NCBI RefSeq assembly: GCF_023898315.1
Contig: NC_064621.1
Location: forward strand, 539,421,383 to 539,485,382
Length of the DNA stretch: 64,000 bases
Reading direction: 5' to 3'
Source: Schistocerca nitens
Lineage: Eukaryota > Arthropoda > Insecta > Orthoptera > Acrididae
The translations under genes were made by a program, and so were the position numbers. Shown here piece after piece: positions 12,115 through 22,112 of the stretch; the stretch's first letter is position 1; every line of letters begins with the position of its first letter. The notes under the pieces were generated by a model, which saw nothing but the letters and a program-made list of their open reading frames with translations, did no database searches and was not told where the DNA came from.

Positions 12115-12814
12115 TTTCTAAGCTAACTGACAGTGACTGAGGAGGAGAGGAAGCAGTGGCGGCTACTTCACACCATGCTTCTGTCTGATTTCCTGCTGCC
12201 CTAGATACTTCAAAAGATTGAAAAATGGTCAGAACATCTGTGAGAGAGGGATCTGCACATGCGTCCTGGTTGGCCTCAGTAATAAACTGGCAATGACTGC
12301 TAAGTCCATGAAGTTCCACTGCCCAAGCTCTGTATGGCTCTTGCAGCCATTTTTACAATGGTAGAACTCAGTGTGAGCAGCAATAACATGAGTATGTTTC
12401 TAATGATAATTAGAGAGAAACTGACACATTTCATCAACAGAGAGACTGGCTGGTACCTGGAGAGGAGCTAGCTGACACAAAAGGAGACAAAAAGGAGGAG
12501 AAATCCTTGACAAAAATAAACTCTTACAATAGTTGGGGTCTGTGACTCTGAAAGCTTGAAAATAATGTTGCCCAACCTTCCACAGTATCGTCATACAGAG
12601 AAAACAGTGGGGGTTGCATCAACTCCGGTGGAACCTGGCATGCCAATGAGGCTGCTATGTTTTTTTGTGCCATGGCAAGAGCCTGCTGATAGTAGATGAG
12701 AGCTCACTGTTGTTCAACAAGAGATTGAAGAACCACTTCCACTAACATGTTGGCCGTGTACTGAATCAAAGGAATGAAACACGTGGAGTATATCACACTC
12801 GTCGGTAAGTATGT

Positions 12815-13134
12815 TGTAACTTGTACATACACAATATCTGAAGTAACACCAACCAAATTTTATTCTGTTTCCACGTAAAGAAATCCACAATAACACTGAA
12901 TGAAGTATAAAACACATCAACATAAAATCTCATAGGTGACCATACAATAAGATAGTCCACAAAAGTAAAGCCAAGGACATGGTGTGCTGGGCTTATATCG
13001 GTCTGTTGTGCACATGACACAGTGCTTGCTGCACGTTCTGTCCAGGTTGTGAGGCAACTTCTCCAGGCTAACTGTGGAGGCACTTGTATTGCTTGCTGTT
13101 TGATTACACATGCTCACACCTTAGAGTCACAACA
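12815..13134 (-). repeat. 5' LTR of decayed gypsy element
   Basis: Partner of 8499-8788, about 30 bases longer. I did not find a convincing target duplication outside the pair or a clear primer-binding site, consistent with age. Confidence 0.72.
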
Positions 13135-13899
13135 AATATACCAATCTTTGTAAACCTGGCATACTGCGACACTGAGTGTAAACAAGTACTGAGCATGTGA
13201 CATACTGCTTAAAACAAGCAGCTAGAAAAACAGGCACCCAGCTATTTATAACAGGTTCCAATATGTATTTCACATAACATTAATGACATGGCTGAATAAA
13301 TGTTCTTACAATCAATATTTGTAATTCTGTAAGAATTCAATATACAATTTGATTCTAAAAAGGGAATTGCTTTGTTTGGTGTAAACCAAACTGTTTAGAA
13401 TGCATGTTTTTAATATAAAATTTAAAAGGTGTCTTATTTTGAACAATCAGTTTACAAAAGTATTAATTTTAGTTTTAATTATATCATAGGTTTCGGTTCT
13501 AATATTTTCACAGGATCATGATCTACTAATTGACATTATATCTTATTAACTCAGAAATAAATAATTTGGGAATGTGATTTCATGAACTGATATCTAACCG
13601 ATTTTTTTGAGTTTTCTACAAAAGTAGATTTACATAAGACAAAGATAATTTGAAAACTGGAATCAGCTCTACTTAAGCATAATGACAGTTATAAAATCAT
13701 AATCAAATGAAATCGAGTAAGGCAATGTTAACAGTAATTTATAAAATGTACCAGTGTATGCATTGGTCATAGTATCAATCACTTCATTATTGTATTTCCT
13801 TGTCTGCTGCGTTATGCCCTCCACTATTGAAATTTTTCTTTAGAAGTGTTTGTCAATTTTATTCTGCTATAAAGTACTTTCTTATTTTGTTGCTTTCAG
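13135..13899. other. Intron/flank of HELQ, AT-rich
   Basis: No mobile element recognised. It ends in a polypyrimidine stretch and the AG acceptor at 13898-13899 of the first visible HELQ exon. Confidence 0.5.
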
Positions 13900-14057
13900 G
13901 CCCAATTCCCCTCCATAATGTGCAGCAGCTAAAATCTGATCTTGTGCAAGCACAGGCAAGCCTTGTCCTGTTAACATGCTTACATCTTCTGTACTTAGTT
14001 ACGCCATATGATATGGTTAACCAGATCACACCTATCCCTAATATTTATTTTTCTGTG
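13900..14057 (+). CDS. HELQ: HELQ helicase exon (domain after the helicase core)
   Basis: HELQ is a 3'-5' Superfamily 2 DNA helicase of the nucleus acting at stalled forks and in double-strand break repair; flies call it mus301. The exon begins in phase 1 after TTGCTTTCAG and ends at a complete codon before GTGAGT. It encodes 52 residues including LLTCLHLLYLVTPYDMVNQI; the LVTPYD block is characteristic of the region C-terminal to the winged helix in HELQ proteins, and the following residues IPNIYFSV align with the family's conserved x-x-IYF segment. The open frame extends past both splice sites only by chance. The upstream exons with the ATPase motifs are not in the window as far as I can see. 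Confidence 0.88.
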
Positions 14058-14728
14058 GTGAGTAAACATATTTACACAGTTATAGTTATCTTTCAAACTA
14101 CGTACTTGGTTAGTTACTTATTTAGAGGTTTAAATTATGCAAATTTGATGTACGGTGTTCGCATTAGTCACAAATGAATATAATGTGAAGATCTCTGCAA
14201 TACAACAATCAGAAGATTGTCATAGAAAGCTAGCCATACTGTGTTGTTATTTGTCATCTGAGTGAACAATAATTCCAGTTGACTTGGTTTCATGCAATGT
14301 GGACTTGTGTGAAGGCTGGTCAGTTTTTTGTTTCTACTTTTTAATTTGCTCTTGCACTTTGCTGTCTGCCTGGATGTAAATTATGTGATGTCATCAAGCA
14401 GTAAAAACTATTTCTGTCATCTGTATTGGTCTTCCAAGTTGAAATAAAAAGTGGAATGTAGTTCAGTTATTTTATGTGAACCCAGTAAAACTTGTCCTAA
14501 CTCATTAAGACACCAGATAATAGTTCAGTGTAGAAAATTACTTATAAATGTTGTCTCTATGCATTAATATAATAGTTCAATGATTTTTAAGGAAATATCG
14601 TAGACTATGTGTGACCTATCTTTTTTGGATGAGAGGAAAAGAGGAAGGTTGATAAGTTTCTGAATTTCAGAGCAGCATTTCTCAGTGCACTGCTCTATTT
14701 TTACTCATATTAAATATCCACATGTCTC
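14058..14728. other. HELQ intron sequence
   Basis: AT-rich intronic DNA, no recognisable element before the trinucleotide repeat. Confidence 0.6.
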
Positions 14729-14770
<42 letters not shown>

Positions 14771-14780
14771 ACTGCTGTTG
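14729..14780 (+). repeat. (CTA)n/(CTG)n trinucleotide repeat
   Basis: Four CTA units then about twelve CTG units with one CTA interruption near the end. It lies in an intron of HELQ, so expansion would not alter protein. Confidence 0.9.
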
Positions 14781-14881
14781 TTTCCATATGATAAATGAGA
14801 ATTTCTTTTGGACTGAAGGAGACCAATAATTGAAAATCAGAAGCATGAATTTGTCAATAGGCACACACAAACGAAAGAAAA

Positions 14882-15033
14882 AATGGTTCAAATGGTTCTG
14901 AGCACTAAGGGACTTAACATCTATGGTCATCAGTCCCCTAGAACTTAGAACTACTTAAACCTAACTAACCTAAGGACATCACACACATCCATGCCCGAGG
15001 CAGGATTCGAACCTGCGACCGTAGCAGTCGAAT
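14882..15033 (-). mobile_element. tRNA-derived SINE in HELQ intron
   Basis: The minus strand carries a T-arm/B-box (CGCAGGTTCGAATCCTGCC near 15020-15000) followed by the body shared with the copies at 34261 and 48850 (TTAGGTTAGTTAGGTTTAAG). The 3' end reads TTCAAATGG on the + strand as the complement of CCATTTGAA. A 9-base duplication GAAAGAAAA at 14873-14881 and 15034-15042 flanks it. The tRNA-like head is truncated. Confidence 0.88.
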
Positions 15034-15042
15034 GAAAGAAAA

Positions 15043-16245
15043 GTTACAAGCTATTGGAGTTATCTTTTGGTGAGCTAGAGTAAAATACATGCATGCCTGC
15101 ATACAAACGCCTCTTCCGCTACATGGGGCTGCCTGGACTAACAGTACCGGTGCTTTGTTTCTCAATAGATGGACCATTTCTGGTGGGGATAGTGTTGAGT
15201 TGAGCAGGTAGAGGGACTGGAGGTGGATGCTAGTGGCTCGGAGGGAGGAAGTCAGTGTGCTAGCTAGAAATACATGAGGGAGGGATGGCAGATATATGGC
15301 TACACACATAATGTATGATTGAAGGGGCTGGTTAGGAGTGTCATGCACTGAAGGCAACATGGAGATATAAATTGGGAGGGGTGACAGGATGGAGGAAGGG
15401 AAAACTGTTATGGGGAGGACACGGGGCAGTGGGTTACCTTAGGTTGCGATGAGGACAATTACAGGAGCAGAGGATGTGTTGTAAGAATAACGCCCATCTG
15501 CATGGTTCAGAGAAGCTGGTGATGGAGGGAAGGATCCAGATGACTCAGGTTTTGAAGCAGCCATTGAAACCGAGCATTTTATGTTCAGCTGCATGTTGTG
15601 CCATAGGTAGTCTACTCTTGGCCACAGTTTGTTGGTGTTCATTCGTCCTGGTGGAGAGCTGATTGGCTGTCACACTAATATAAAAAGCTGTGCAATGGTT
15701 GCAGCAAGGCTAGTATACAACATTGTTACATTCACATTTGTACCGGCCTTTGATGGGAGAAGATAAGCCTATGATAGGACTGGAGTAAGAGGTGCTGGAT
15801 AAGTGGATTGGGCAGGCATGCACCTTGGTCCGCTACAGGGGTTTGATCTCTGTGGAAAGGGGCTGGGCGACAGAATGGCGTAGGGATGGACTACGGTGGG
15901 TAGGTTCAGTGGGTGGTGGAGTAGGTTGGGTGGGCAGTGGAACACCACTTTAGAAGGTGTGGGAAGGATCTTGGATAGGATGTCCCTCATTTCAAGGCAG
16001 GATGAGAGGTAATCAAAGCCCTGATGAAGGATATGGTTCAGTTATTCCACTCTTGCATGATATTGGGTGACAAGGAGGCCACCACTCCTTTGTGTATGAT
16101 TTTTAGAGTGGTGGGAGATAGGGGGAGGGGTGGGGGGGATTAAGAAATGGTGTGGGAAATATTTTTGTGCACTACCACTTGGCACTATTAGTCCAGCCAG
16201 CACCATGTAGGGACAGAGGTGTGTGTGTGCGTGCACTTGCAGGGG

Positions 16246-16277
<32 letters not shown>

Positions 16278-16560
16278 CAAGAGCGAGAGAGCGCTCCAGT
16301 GCAGTCCAAAATAATCAGTCTTTCCTTCTCATCCTGTCCGGTAAGTCTCCCCTGATTTGCACTTCTGGATGACTTTTCTGAAATCTACCTCTTTTCCCTA
16401 GACCTCTCCAGTCCTTTTCCTTCACCCCTTCTCCTTCCCTTTCAACCCTTCTGCTGGAAGAACGAGCCTCTGGCTCCAAAAGCTTGCTAATTATAAACTT
16501 CTTTTATGTGTGTGTTCTGCCGGCACTTGGTGAGTAGATTTTTTATCTATCAAGTTAAAT
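15043..16560 (-). mobile_element. Penelope-like element relic with GIY-YIG remnant
   Basis: On the minus strand, after a linker with RSNPCSGPRCMPAQSTY near 15850-15800 (a Cys-rich linker of the kind known before the Penelope endonuclease), the frame around 15690-15560 reads AFYISVTANQLSTRTNEHQQ and MAQHAAEHKMLGFNGCF. This is residue-for-residue close to the copy at 63600-63300, where the first block is FYIGITTNQLSIRMNG, as expected of a GIY-YIG nuclease. G/A-rich 3' sequence follows (15480-15050). Stops and frameshifts are present and no reverse transcriptase is recognised. Edges are approximate. Confidence 0.65.
16251..16277. repeat. (GA)n microsatellite
   Basis: About 13 GA units on the + strand within the Penelope-like relic. 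Confidence 0.88.
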
Positions 16561-17126
16561 TATATTGTCAAGAATAGTATAGTAGCTACCCTAGAACTCT
16601 TTTAGGGATTAGATCCAAAGTATGTACATGAACCACATTGTTTTCCTGTTGAACACTCCAACGACTCTGTCGAGTGCCATGTCACAACACATTCTCCATC
16701 AAAACAAACCCACTTGTGCACACTTCATGTACTCCTTTACCTTAGTATCCACCTCTTGTGTGTAGCGGATGCTTAACCTATTAAGGAGGTCTTACAGTGC
16801 TCTACCGAATAGTGGAGGTCAAGAAAACTTGCATCCAAGATTTCCACAGTATTGTCTGAGCCTCGTGTTTAAGCATCATCAGTGATGCTGCTTTCAATCC
16901 CTCCTCATACGAGGCTGGCTCTGCTTTCACTCATCATGTGCGAGGGTAGCTGTTTCACCAAAGCAGCCAGCTACCTGCTTAACTTATTTATTTTACTTGA
17001 TCTGATTAGGCCAACCAGGCCCTCTCACACATTGGACCAGAAGGAACTGAGGATGGCCACTGCACCCATGTATCATGTGTCATTCATGCTGACATGAGCC
17101 ACAATTTGCAGACAGATGCAGTTAAT
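16561..17126. other. Unassigned HELQ intron sequence
   Basis: No feature recognised with confidence. The minus strand has short open segments in the same direction as the frame at 17516-17127 and may belong to the same relic. Confidence 0.4.
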
Positions 17127-17516
17127 CTACTCCGTTGCTGCCAGCAGAGACTCCACCCGGCAAACAAAGTGCACACTGACCATCATTCCTGAGTTGGCCA
17201 TTGTTACATTGTTGCTCCCAATCTCCTGTCTTAATATTGCATATCCCAATGATAAGCAGTCACACCCACTGTGCATCAAACCTTCCAGGGAGATTGGCTC
17301 CAGTCGCAACAAATGAGGTATCCTGTGCTTTCTCAGGTGTACTTTCAGCAGTGGCCGATACCTCATAACTGTTTTTAAGACATAAAAGGACAGCTGAATG
17401 ACCAGTACCCCTTCCACCTTGTGCCCAGAGATTGCGAAACTGCCACTGTCTGCCATTACCATCAGCACAAGCAAATTCGAAAGTGCTGTGACATCAGGGA
17501 CCCCAGGTATCATCAC
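17127..17516 (-). pseudogene. Unrecognised 129-codon open frame, probably a retroelement relic
   Basis: The longest open frame between the two upstream HELQ exons. The product starts MMIPGVPDVTALSNLLVLMV and has no motif I can name: no zinc knuckle, DTG, YxDD or DDE signature. Base composition is more GC-rich than the surrounding intron, which suggests a transferred or transposed segment rather than random intron. Neighbouring minus-strand sequence to 16870 continues in broken frames. It could equally be a chance frame. Confidence 0.3.
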
Positions 17517-17599
17517 AGGTGACCCATTGCAGTCACAACCCAGGGCAGCAGCCTGAAGCCAAATGTGGCTTCCAATTGTTTACAGACAGTGACCGATTC

Positions 17600-18445
17600 C
17601 CCATATATCAGAAGGTAGCAGAGTAGGCCCTGTCCATGTTTAATCAGTGTTCATCTGTACTGCAAGGAATGTGATCCTAACCCAAGTAGTCGCTGGATGC
17701 AGTCGAAGTAGTGCTGCTACACTACTACTGATTAATACTACACTCCAAAACACTCTGATAATGCAAATGCACTGAAGTTTACACACAAACTTTGTATGAG
17801 CTAGAAATGCTAGTCAACACAGTAAAATACACAGATATAATTCAGATCTCACAACAACACTAGAACAAAAAATTAACTAAATCTTGTTCATAAACAGAAA
17901 GTGTCACTGCTCCTGACGCATCAGCTTGGTTCCACAGTTGCGATTCGAATTACCACTGTGGCAAAAGCCTACGTACTAATGTATCAAGATATACAATGAT
18001 ATTACTGTGTTTTACATTGTTGGAAGCAGAGTACAGCAGTGTGTATATCACGATACACATGTAATGTGTATAATGACTTAGATATTATATATGAAGGAAT
18101 TCTGGTTGCTTTGCTCAAGAAAGTGGCAATAAATAAACATTGCATGATCGTCTCACATAATTCTAATATCTTCCATTAAATCAGACAAAACTAAAAAAGA
18201 AGGGGTAAATAAGTGACAAAATACTATACTATTTATTAACTTCCATTCCACATACCATTTGTATTTCCTCTTGTTTGTTTGAGTCTCTTTTTTCAATGTG
18301 ATAGTTGTTAATTAAAATGTACAAAATTTTCTATACGTATCACTTTAAATCTGTCAAATGTAGCATTTTTTAACTTCCAATAAAATTACATAAATTTTAC
18401 TTAATTTGTTGTCAGTGTTTAAACTACTTTTTATTTTCCTGCCAG
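17600..18445. other. HELQ intron
   Basis: AT-rich with no recognised element; ends in a pyrimidine-rich acceptor TTTTATTTTCCTGCCAG. Confidence 0.6.
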
Positions 18446-18541
18446 TGTGAAAGGCTGAACAAGAAGGACTGGCAGACAGCTCGTGTTATAGGCTTCTCAG
18501 AAGCGACAATGGTAAAAATAATGAAGGGGCAGAGAATCAAG
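18446..18541 (+). CDS. HELQ: HELQ helicase exon (helix-hairpin-like segment)
   Basis: A 96-base exon of exactly 32 codons, phase 0 at both ends, between CCTGCCAG and GGTAATAT. It encodes CERLNKKDWQTARVIGFSEA followed by a Met/Lys-rich stretch ending GQRIK. In HELQ proteins the corresponding segment reads L-S-x-x-E-x-x-V-A-x-x-L-G-V-S-E-x and ends with a G-Q-x-x-x-K motif; the ARVIGFSEA and KGQRIK blocks match that pattern in order. It joins in phase with the exon ending at 14057 and with the one at 51159. It is too short for an open-frame scan and is recognised only by splice sites plus family pattern. Confidence 0.85.
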
Positions 18542-19683
18542 GTAATATATACTAACAAATATGATCTTCACTTGGTGTTCCAGATCGCTCATAGTTAATC
18601 ACTGCTGCAGCCATTTAAATTGTGTGAAACAGTTCATTTTAAAATGTATTAATGAGACAAGGTGGAAATTTTCTTGATTGAAATAATTAATCAGCTGACA
18701 AGTTCCAAAAGATTCATCAGTAACAGAAAATGGAAAATTTTAAAGTACTGCCTGAACTCCCGTTCCTCAGTTAGCTTAAAGGTAAAAAAATTGACATCAG
18801 TGGCATAACCACTCTAGGAAGCACAGAACAATGTTTTTGATTCACAAACGATAATTAAATATGAAGGTTGATAAAAAGTTCCTTTACATTTTTTGTGATA
18901 TTATTGTTTTATGAACCAAAAGTGTTTCCGGTATGGTATTATCAGTATTTGCTTGCTGAAACAAAACGAAAACTATATAAATATATATGGGGGGGGGGGG
19001 GGGGGGGAGTTTCTTGTGACAGACTTCTTGTCTGAACATTCTTGGTAAGCTTGCCATTTCAAATAAGAATACAAATTTGAGCTATCATTGTTTTGTCAAG
19101 AACAACTGACTGTCAGGGTGCTACCAGATTTTATGTTGATGGCCATAGTGCTAATCAAGTCTGTTAGGACCTCAATAACATGGCAGATTTATCTTTAGTG
19201 TGCCAAATTCTAAAGCCCACTTCCATGCATAGCTAAGATTATAGCAGCTGTCCCGGTTACAGTTACTGATGCACACTGTTGTGTATACCGCCTGTTTGAC
19301 GAGAGTCCCAATAGGTTGATACATAGGATGAGATTTTTGTTTCGTCAAACATAAACTGATGCTTATTTTTGAAACTGTACTTATACACTGCTGTTAAAAA
19401 ATTACAAGTTTTGAGGAGCCACCAATGTTTTGAACCAGTTTCAGAAATGTGTGAATTGATTAACTGATGATTTTGCTTTGTAGGGTTGTAACTCCTGGGA
19501 TGTTAAGACTAACACGATCCTTAATTGGATGCAGAGAATAGGCCGTAGACTGTATGTGCCCAAGAACCTACTTATTTTGCTGGCTGTAGTTCCATAAAAA
19601 GGAGGGGATTCGATAGGCAGATTTCTCTGTGAATGATGAACACCTTTCCCTTTTTTTGAAGATCACTGTGTTAAAATCGTAGT
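18542..19683. other. Start of the 32.6-kb HELQ intron
   Basis: Donor GTAATA at 18542. AT-rich DNA follows with a G homopolymer of about 18 at 18990-19007. From about 19080 the minus strand shows broken open stretches that run into the unrecognised relic at 19684. Confidence 0.55.
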
Positions 19684-20194
19684 TCATGTAGCCAATATGT
19701 TCCTTGCGGTATGTAGTGTTGCTTTTCCTCCTGCTCCACATTTAATACATGTCTGTTTCACAGTGTGGACAGGGAAGACTCTAATATAAGAACTCGTGTG
19801 ATTTAGTGTCACAAACATTATTGCATTAAATGATTTTTTATTCTGTGCTCTGTAAAATTTCACAGTAAAACCCTGTAGACTGTGGGCACGAGGTACAACT
19901 AAGACTTCGTACACATTAATTCTCGATCATTCACCTGCTTTTGATGCAGATCTGTGACTTCATTTCGCAACACAGTAATCAATTTCTCATGCTCTGTTCA
20001 AAAGTTCCTCATAGTACTGCATTGGCACTCTACCACAGCCCTTTTCTGTGACTACTCTGCATTGTGTCCTACAATAAAATGCTACGAATTTGTAGTGACC
20101 CATTGTTGGATGGTCAGTAACAGTCTTAGCAAAAGATCTGACACACAGGAGATTCGTACAAATGTATCGTCGTTTGATCATCGAACGGACTCCA
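19684..20194 (-). pseudogene. Unrecognised degenerate minus-strand coding region
   Basis: Two open frames (19684-19914 and 19987-20238) read in the same direction and are separated by few stops. The first contains TCIKCGAGGKATLHTARN, a CxxC-type motif; the second contains MGHYKFVAFYCRTQCRVVTE. Weak open stretches continue downstream on the minus strand to about 19080. The continuity suggests a decayed protein gene, perhaps of a transposon, but I cannot assign a family. Confidence 0.35.
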
Positions 20195-20723
20195 GCATGG
20201 ACGACGTAGTAATAAGCATTCTTGGTGTAGAGAAACAATTGAAATAGTTGAAAACAAATAAGTCTGGATGGAATTCCAGTTCAGTTTTATCAAGAGTATT
20301 GGATGGCAGTGGCCCCTTATCTAGTGCCCCCAGGGGCTCAACATTCATTTGCTGGGTACGGGCTTGGCGACCCCGGGGTTCCTGAGCTGGGGACTGGAAA
20401 GCGCCGCTAGTCCTCTGTCACTGTAAGCTCTGGGCATACTTCAACGACCACCGTGCGGTGCGGCGGTGGAATGTTGTGTGTCTCAGGGAGTGGGGATCTT
20501 GGCTTGACCGCCCGGATCGCGAGGATGGAATAAACCTCTATAAACAACCCCTCAATCTCAAGGTGTGCTGCGCGCTGATGAGATGCATGGCTGTTGAGGT
20601 GGAACAGTCGTTAGCGGGCAACCTCTGGGGAACCTGCCGCACCTCAGTTGTATAAGGCTTACCTAGGCACGTGGGGCTCTGTCTAGGTGGACTTCTAGTT
20701 CCCTAGCTGCTCGTGGGACCGAG

Positions 20724-22109
20724 ATGGAACCCTCGAGCTTTTGTTCTTCTCCTGCCAGCGGAAAGGGTGGACCGCTGGTGGGTTCTAACACACAATCCAA
20801 CAAGAGGACTCGTGTAGCCAGTCCTCCTGATTCAGTTACCAGTAACAGAATGCAAACTGCTTCGCAGAATGTGTTTCTCCTAATTTAAAGAAAGGAGTGG
20901 AGTTTTGATAAGGTTTCACCATTTTATATACAGAAAGGCTTAGAAGGCATTGCTGGCACCTTAAAATCTGTCAAGCGCTTGCGAAATGGAACCTCGTTGG
21001 TTGAAACATCTAGCTTCCAGCAAGTCCAGAACCTTCAGAAGGCACAATTTCTTGGGGAGTTTGCGATAGAGACTGAATTTCACAACACCGTGAACTATAG
21101 CAAGGGTGTTGTGACTTGCAGAGATCTCGTTGACATTCCCCAAGACGAACTGAAGGCTGAATGGTCCCGGGAAGGAATTGTCGACGTGCAACACGTTCTG
21201 AAACGGGTGGATGGTACTCTCATAAAGACTGACTCATTTATCCTTACATTTAACAGCACCAAATTGCCAGAGCATGTGAAGGCAGGTTTCCTACGTCTCA
21301 TTGTACGGCCTTATTACCCCAACCCCATGCGGTGTTTTAAATGCCAACACTTTGGACACACTACTCTCGGCTGTAGAGGGGAAGCCACTTGCGGGAATAG
21401 TGGTAAAGCCGCCCATGAGGGAGTTGGTTGCTCCTCTCCTCCCAAGTGTGTCAACTGCTCTGGGGATCACCCTGTGTGGAGTAGGGAATGCAGAGTTTTC
21501 CTTGAGGAACGGAAGATCCAGGAACTTAAGACTACAAAACGCATCCCGTATGGTGAGGCGAAGAGAATTTACAAGTCCATGCAGCCACCCACGTTCGCTG
21601 CTTCCTATTCTTCTGTTCTCAAACAGCCAGTCTTGAAAACCGATGCTGCTACACAAACGGAGGTTGCTACTGTCAGCACTAGCACCTGCGTTTGTCAATG
21701 TACGTGTGCTGCTGCCGTTCCTGTGAAGCCTGCTGCTCCCCCCCGGCCTTCTGACCAGGCTGTGGTAGCTGACATCATGGAACTTCCTGCCCCTTCCCGG
21801 GTCCAGTCTTGTGCACTGCCCAGCGCTGCTGCACCCCCTACTGCTTCTGAGGTTTTGGCTCCAATGCCACCTCAGGCCAGAAAATCGAAGCCAAAGACAA
21901 AGGTGAAGACTCGACCACTCAAGGAGACTGAAGTTATACAGTCTGCTGATGTGGATGTCATTCTCTCTGACGTCTCTCTCGACTCCTCTTCTGAGGCGAT
22001 GGAGGTTGATGTCAGACTGGGGCAATCATCTCGCCCCAAAACTGAGCCTCCACCTGTTGTGGGCTCTCCTTCCCGACAGAAAGTGAGAATGAAGGTACTT
22101 CCACCCTGA
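20724..22109 (+). pseudogene. I-clade LINE ORF1 (nucleic-acid-binding, zinc-knuckle protein) with one internal stop
   Basis: The frame starts at ATG 20724 (MEPSSFCSSPASGKGG), meets an in-frame TAA at 20886-20888 and then stays open to TGA at 22107; 462 codons in all. ORF1 of I-like elements binds element RNA in the cytoplasmic ribonucleoprotein. Three Cys/His clusters are seen from residue about 204: CFKCQHFGHTTLGC is a standard CCHC knuckle; CGNSGKAAHEGVGC has Ser in place of the second Cys; CVNCSGDHPVWSREC is the third. A Ser/Pro/Glu-rich C-terminal tail follows. ORF2 begins three bases after the stop. Confidence 0.88.
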
Positions 22110-22112
22110 TAG

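Larger units (their letters stand above)
8499..13134 (-). mobile_element. Decayed Ty3/gypsy LTR retrotransposon
   Basis: Two degenerate LTRs in the same orientation (8499-8788 and 12815-13134) enclose minus-strand remnants in the order of a gypsy pol gene. Visible blocks: a cysteine-rich gag remnant CLYCFVQHGWVTCPKC near 11985-11935; reverse-transcriptase start CGDFKVSVKSPFI near 11310-11270; LRALLTMLQAASLKCKLDKSKF near 11010-10950 (written here in part); RNase H block SATDACQYGLGAVL near 10680-10640; integrase core FDAFSKSPYVFHCPPML near 9780-9730 with VMDNNLQFV (normally SDNGxQF) near 9665-9640. Many frameshifts and stops; far older than the element at 52329. Confidence 0.82.

Noticed and set aside
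15072..15360. Pro/Ser-rich minus frames as host protein
   Set aside because: They fall in the non-coding 3' region of the Penelope-like relic and similar C-rich frames occur in every copy.
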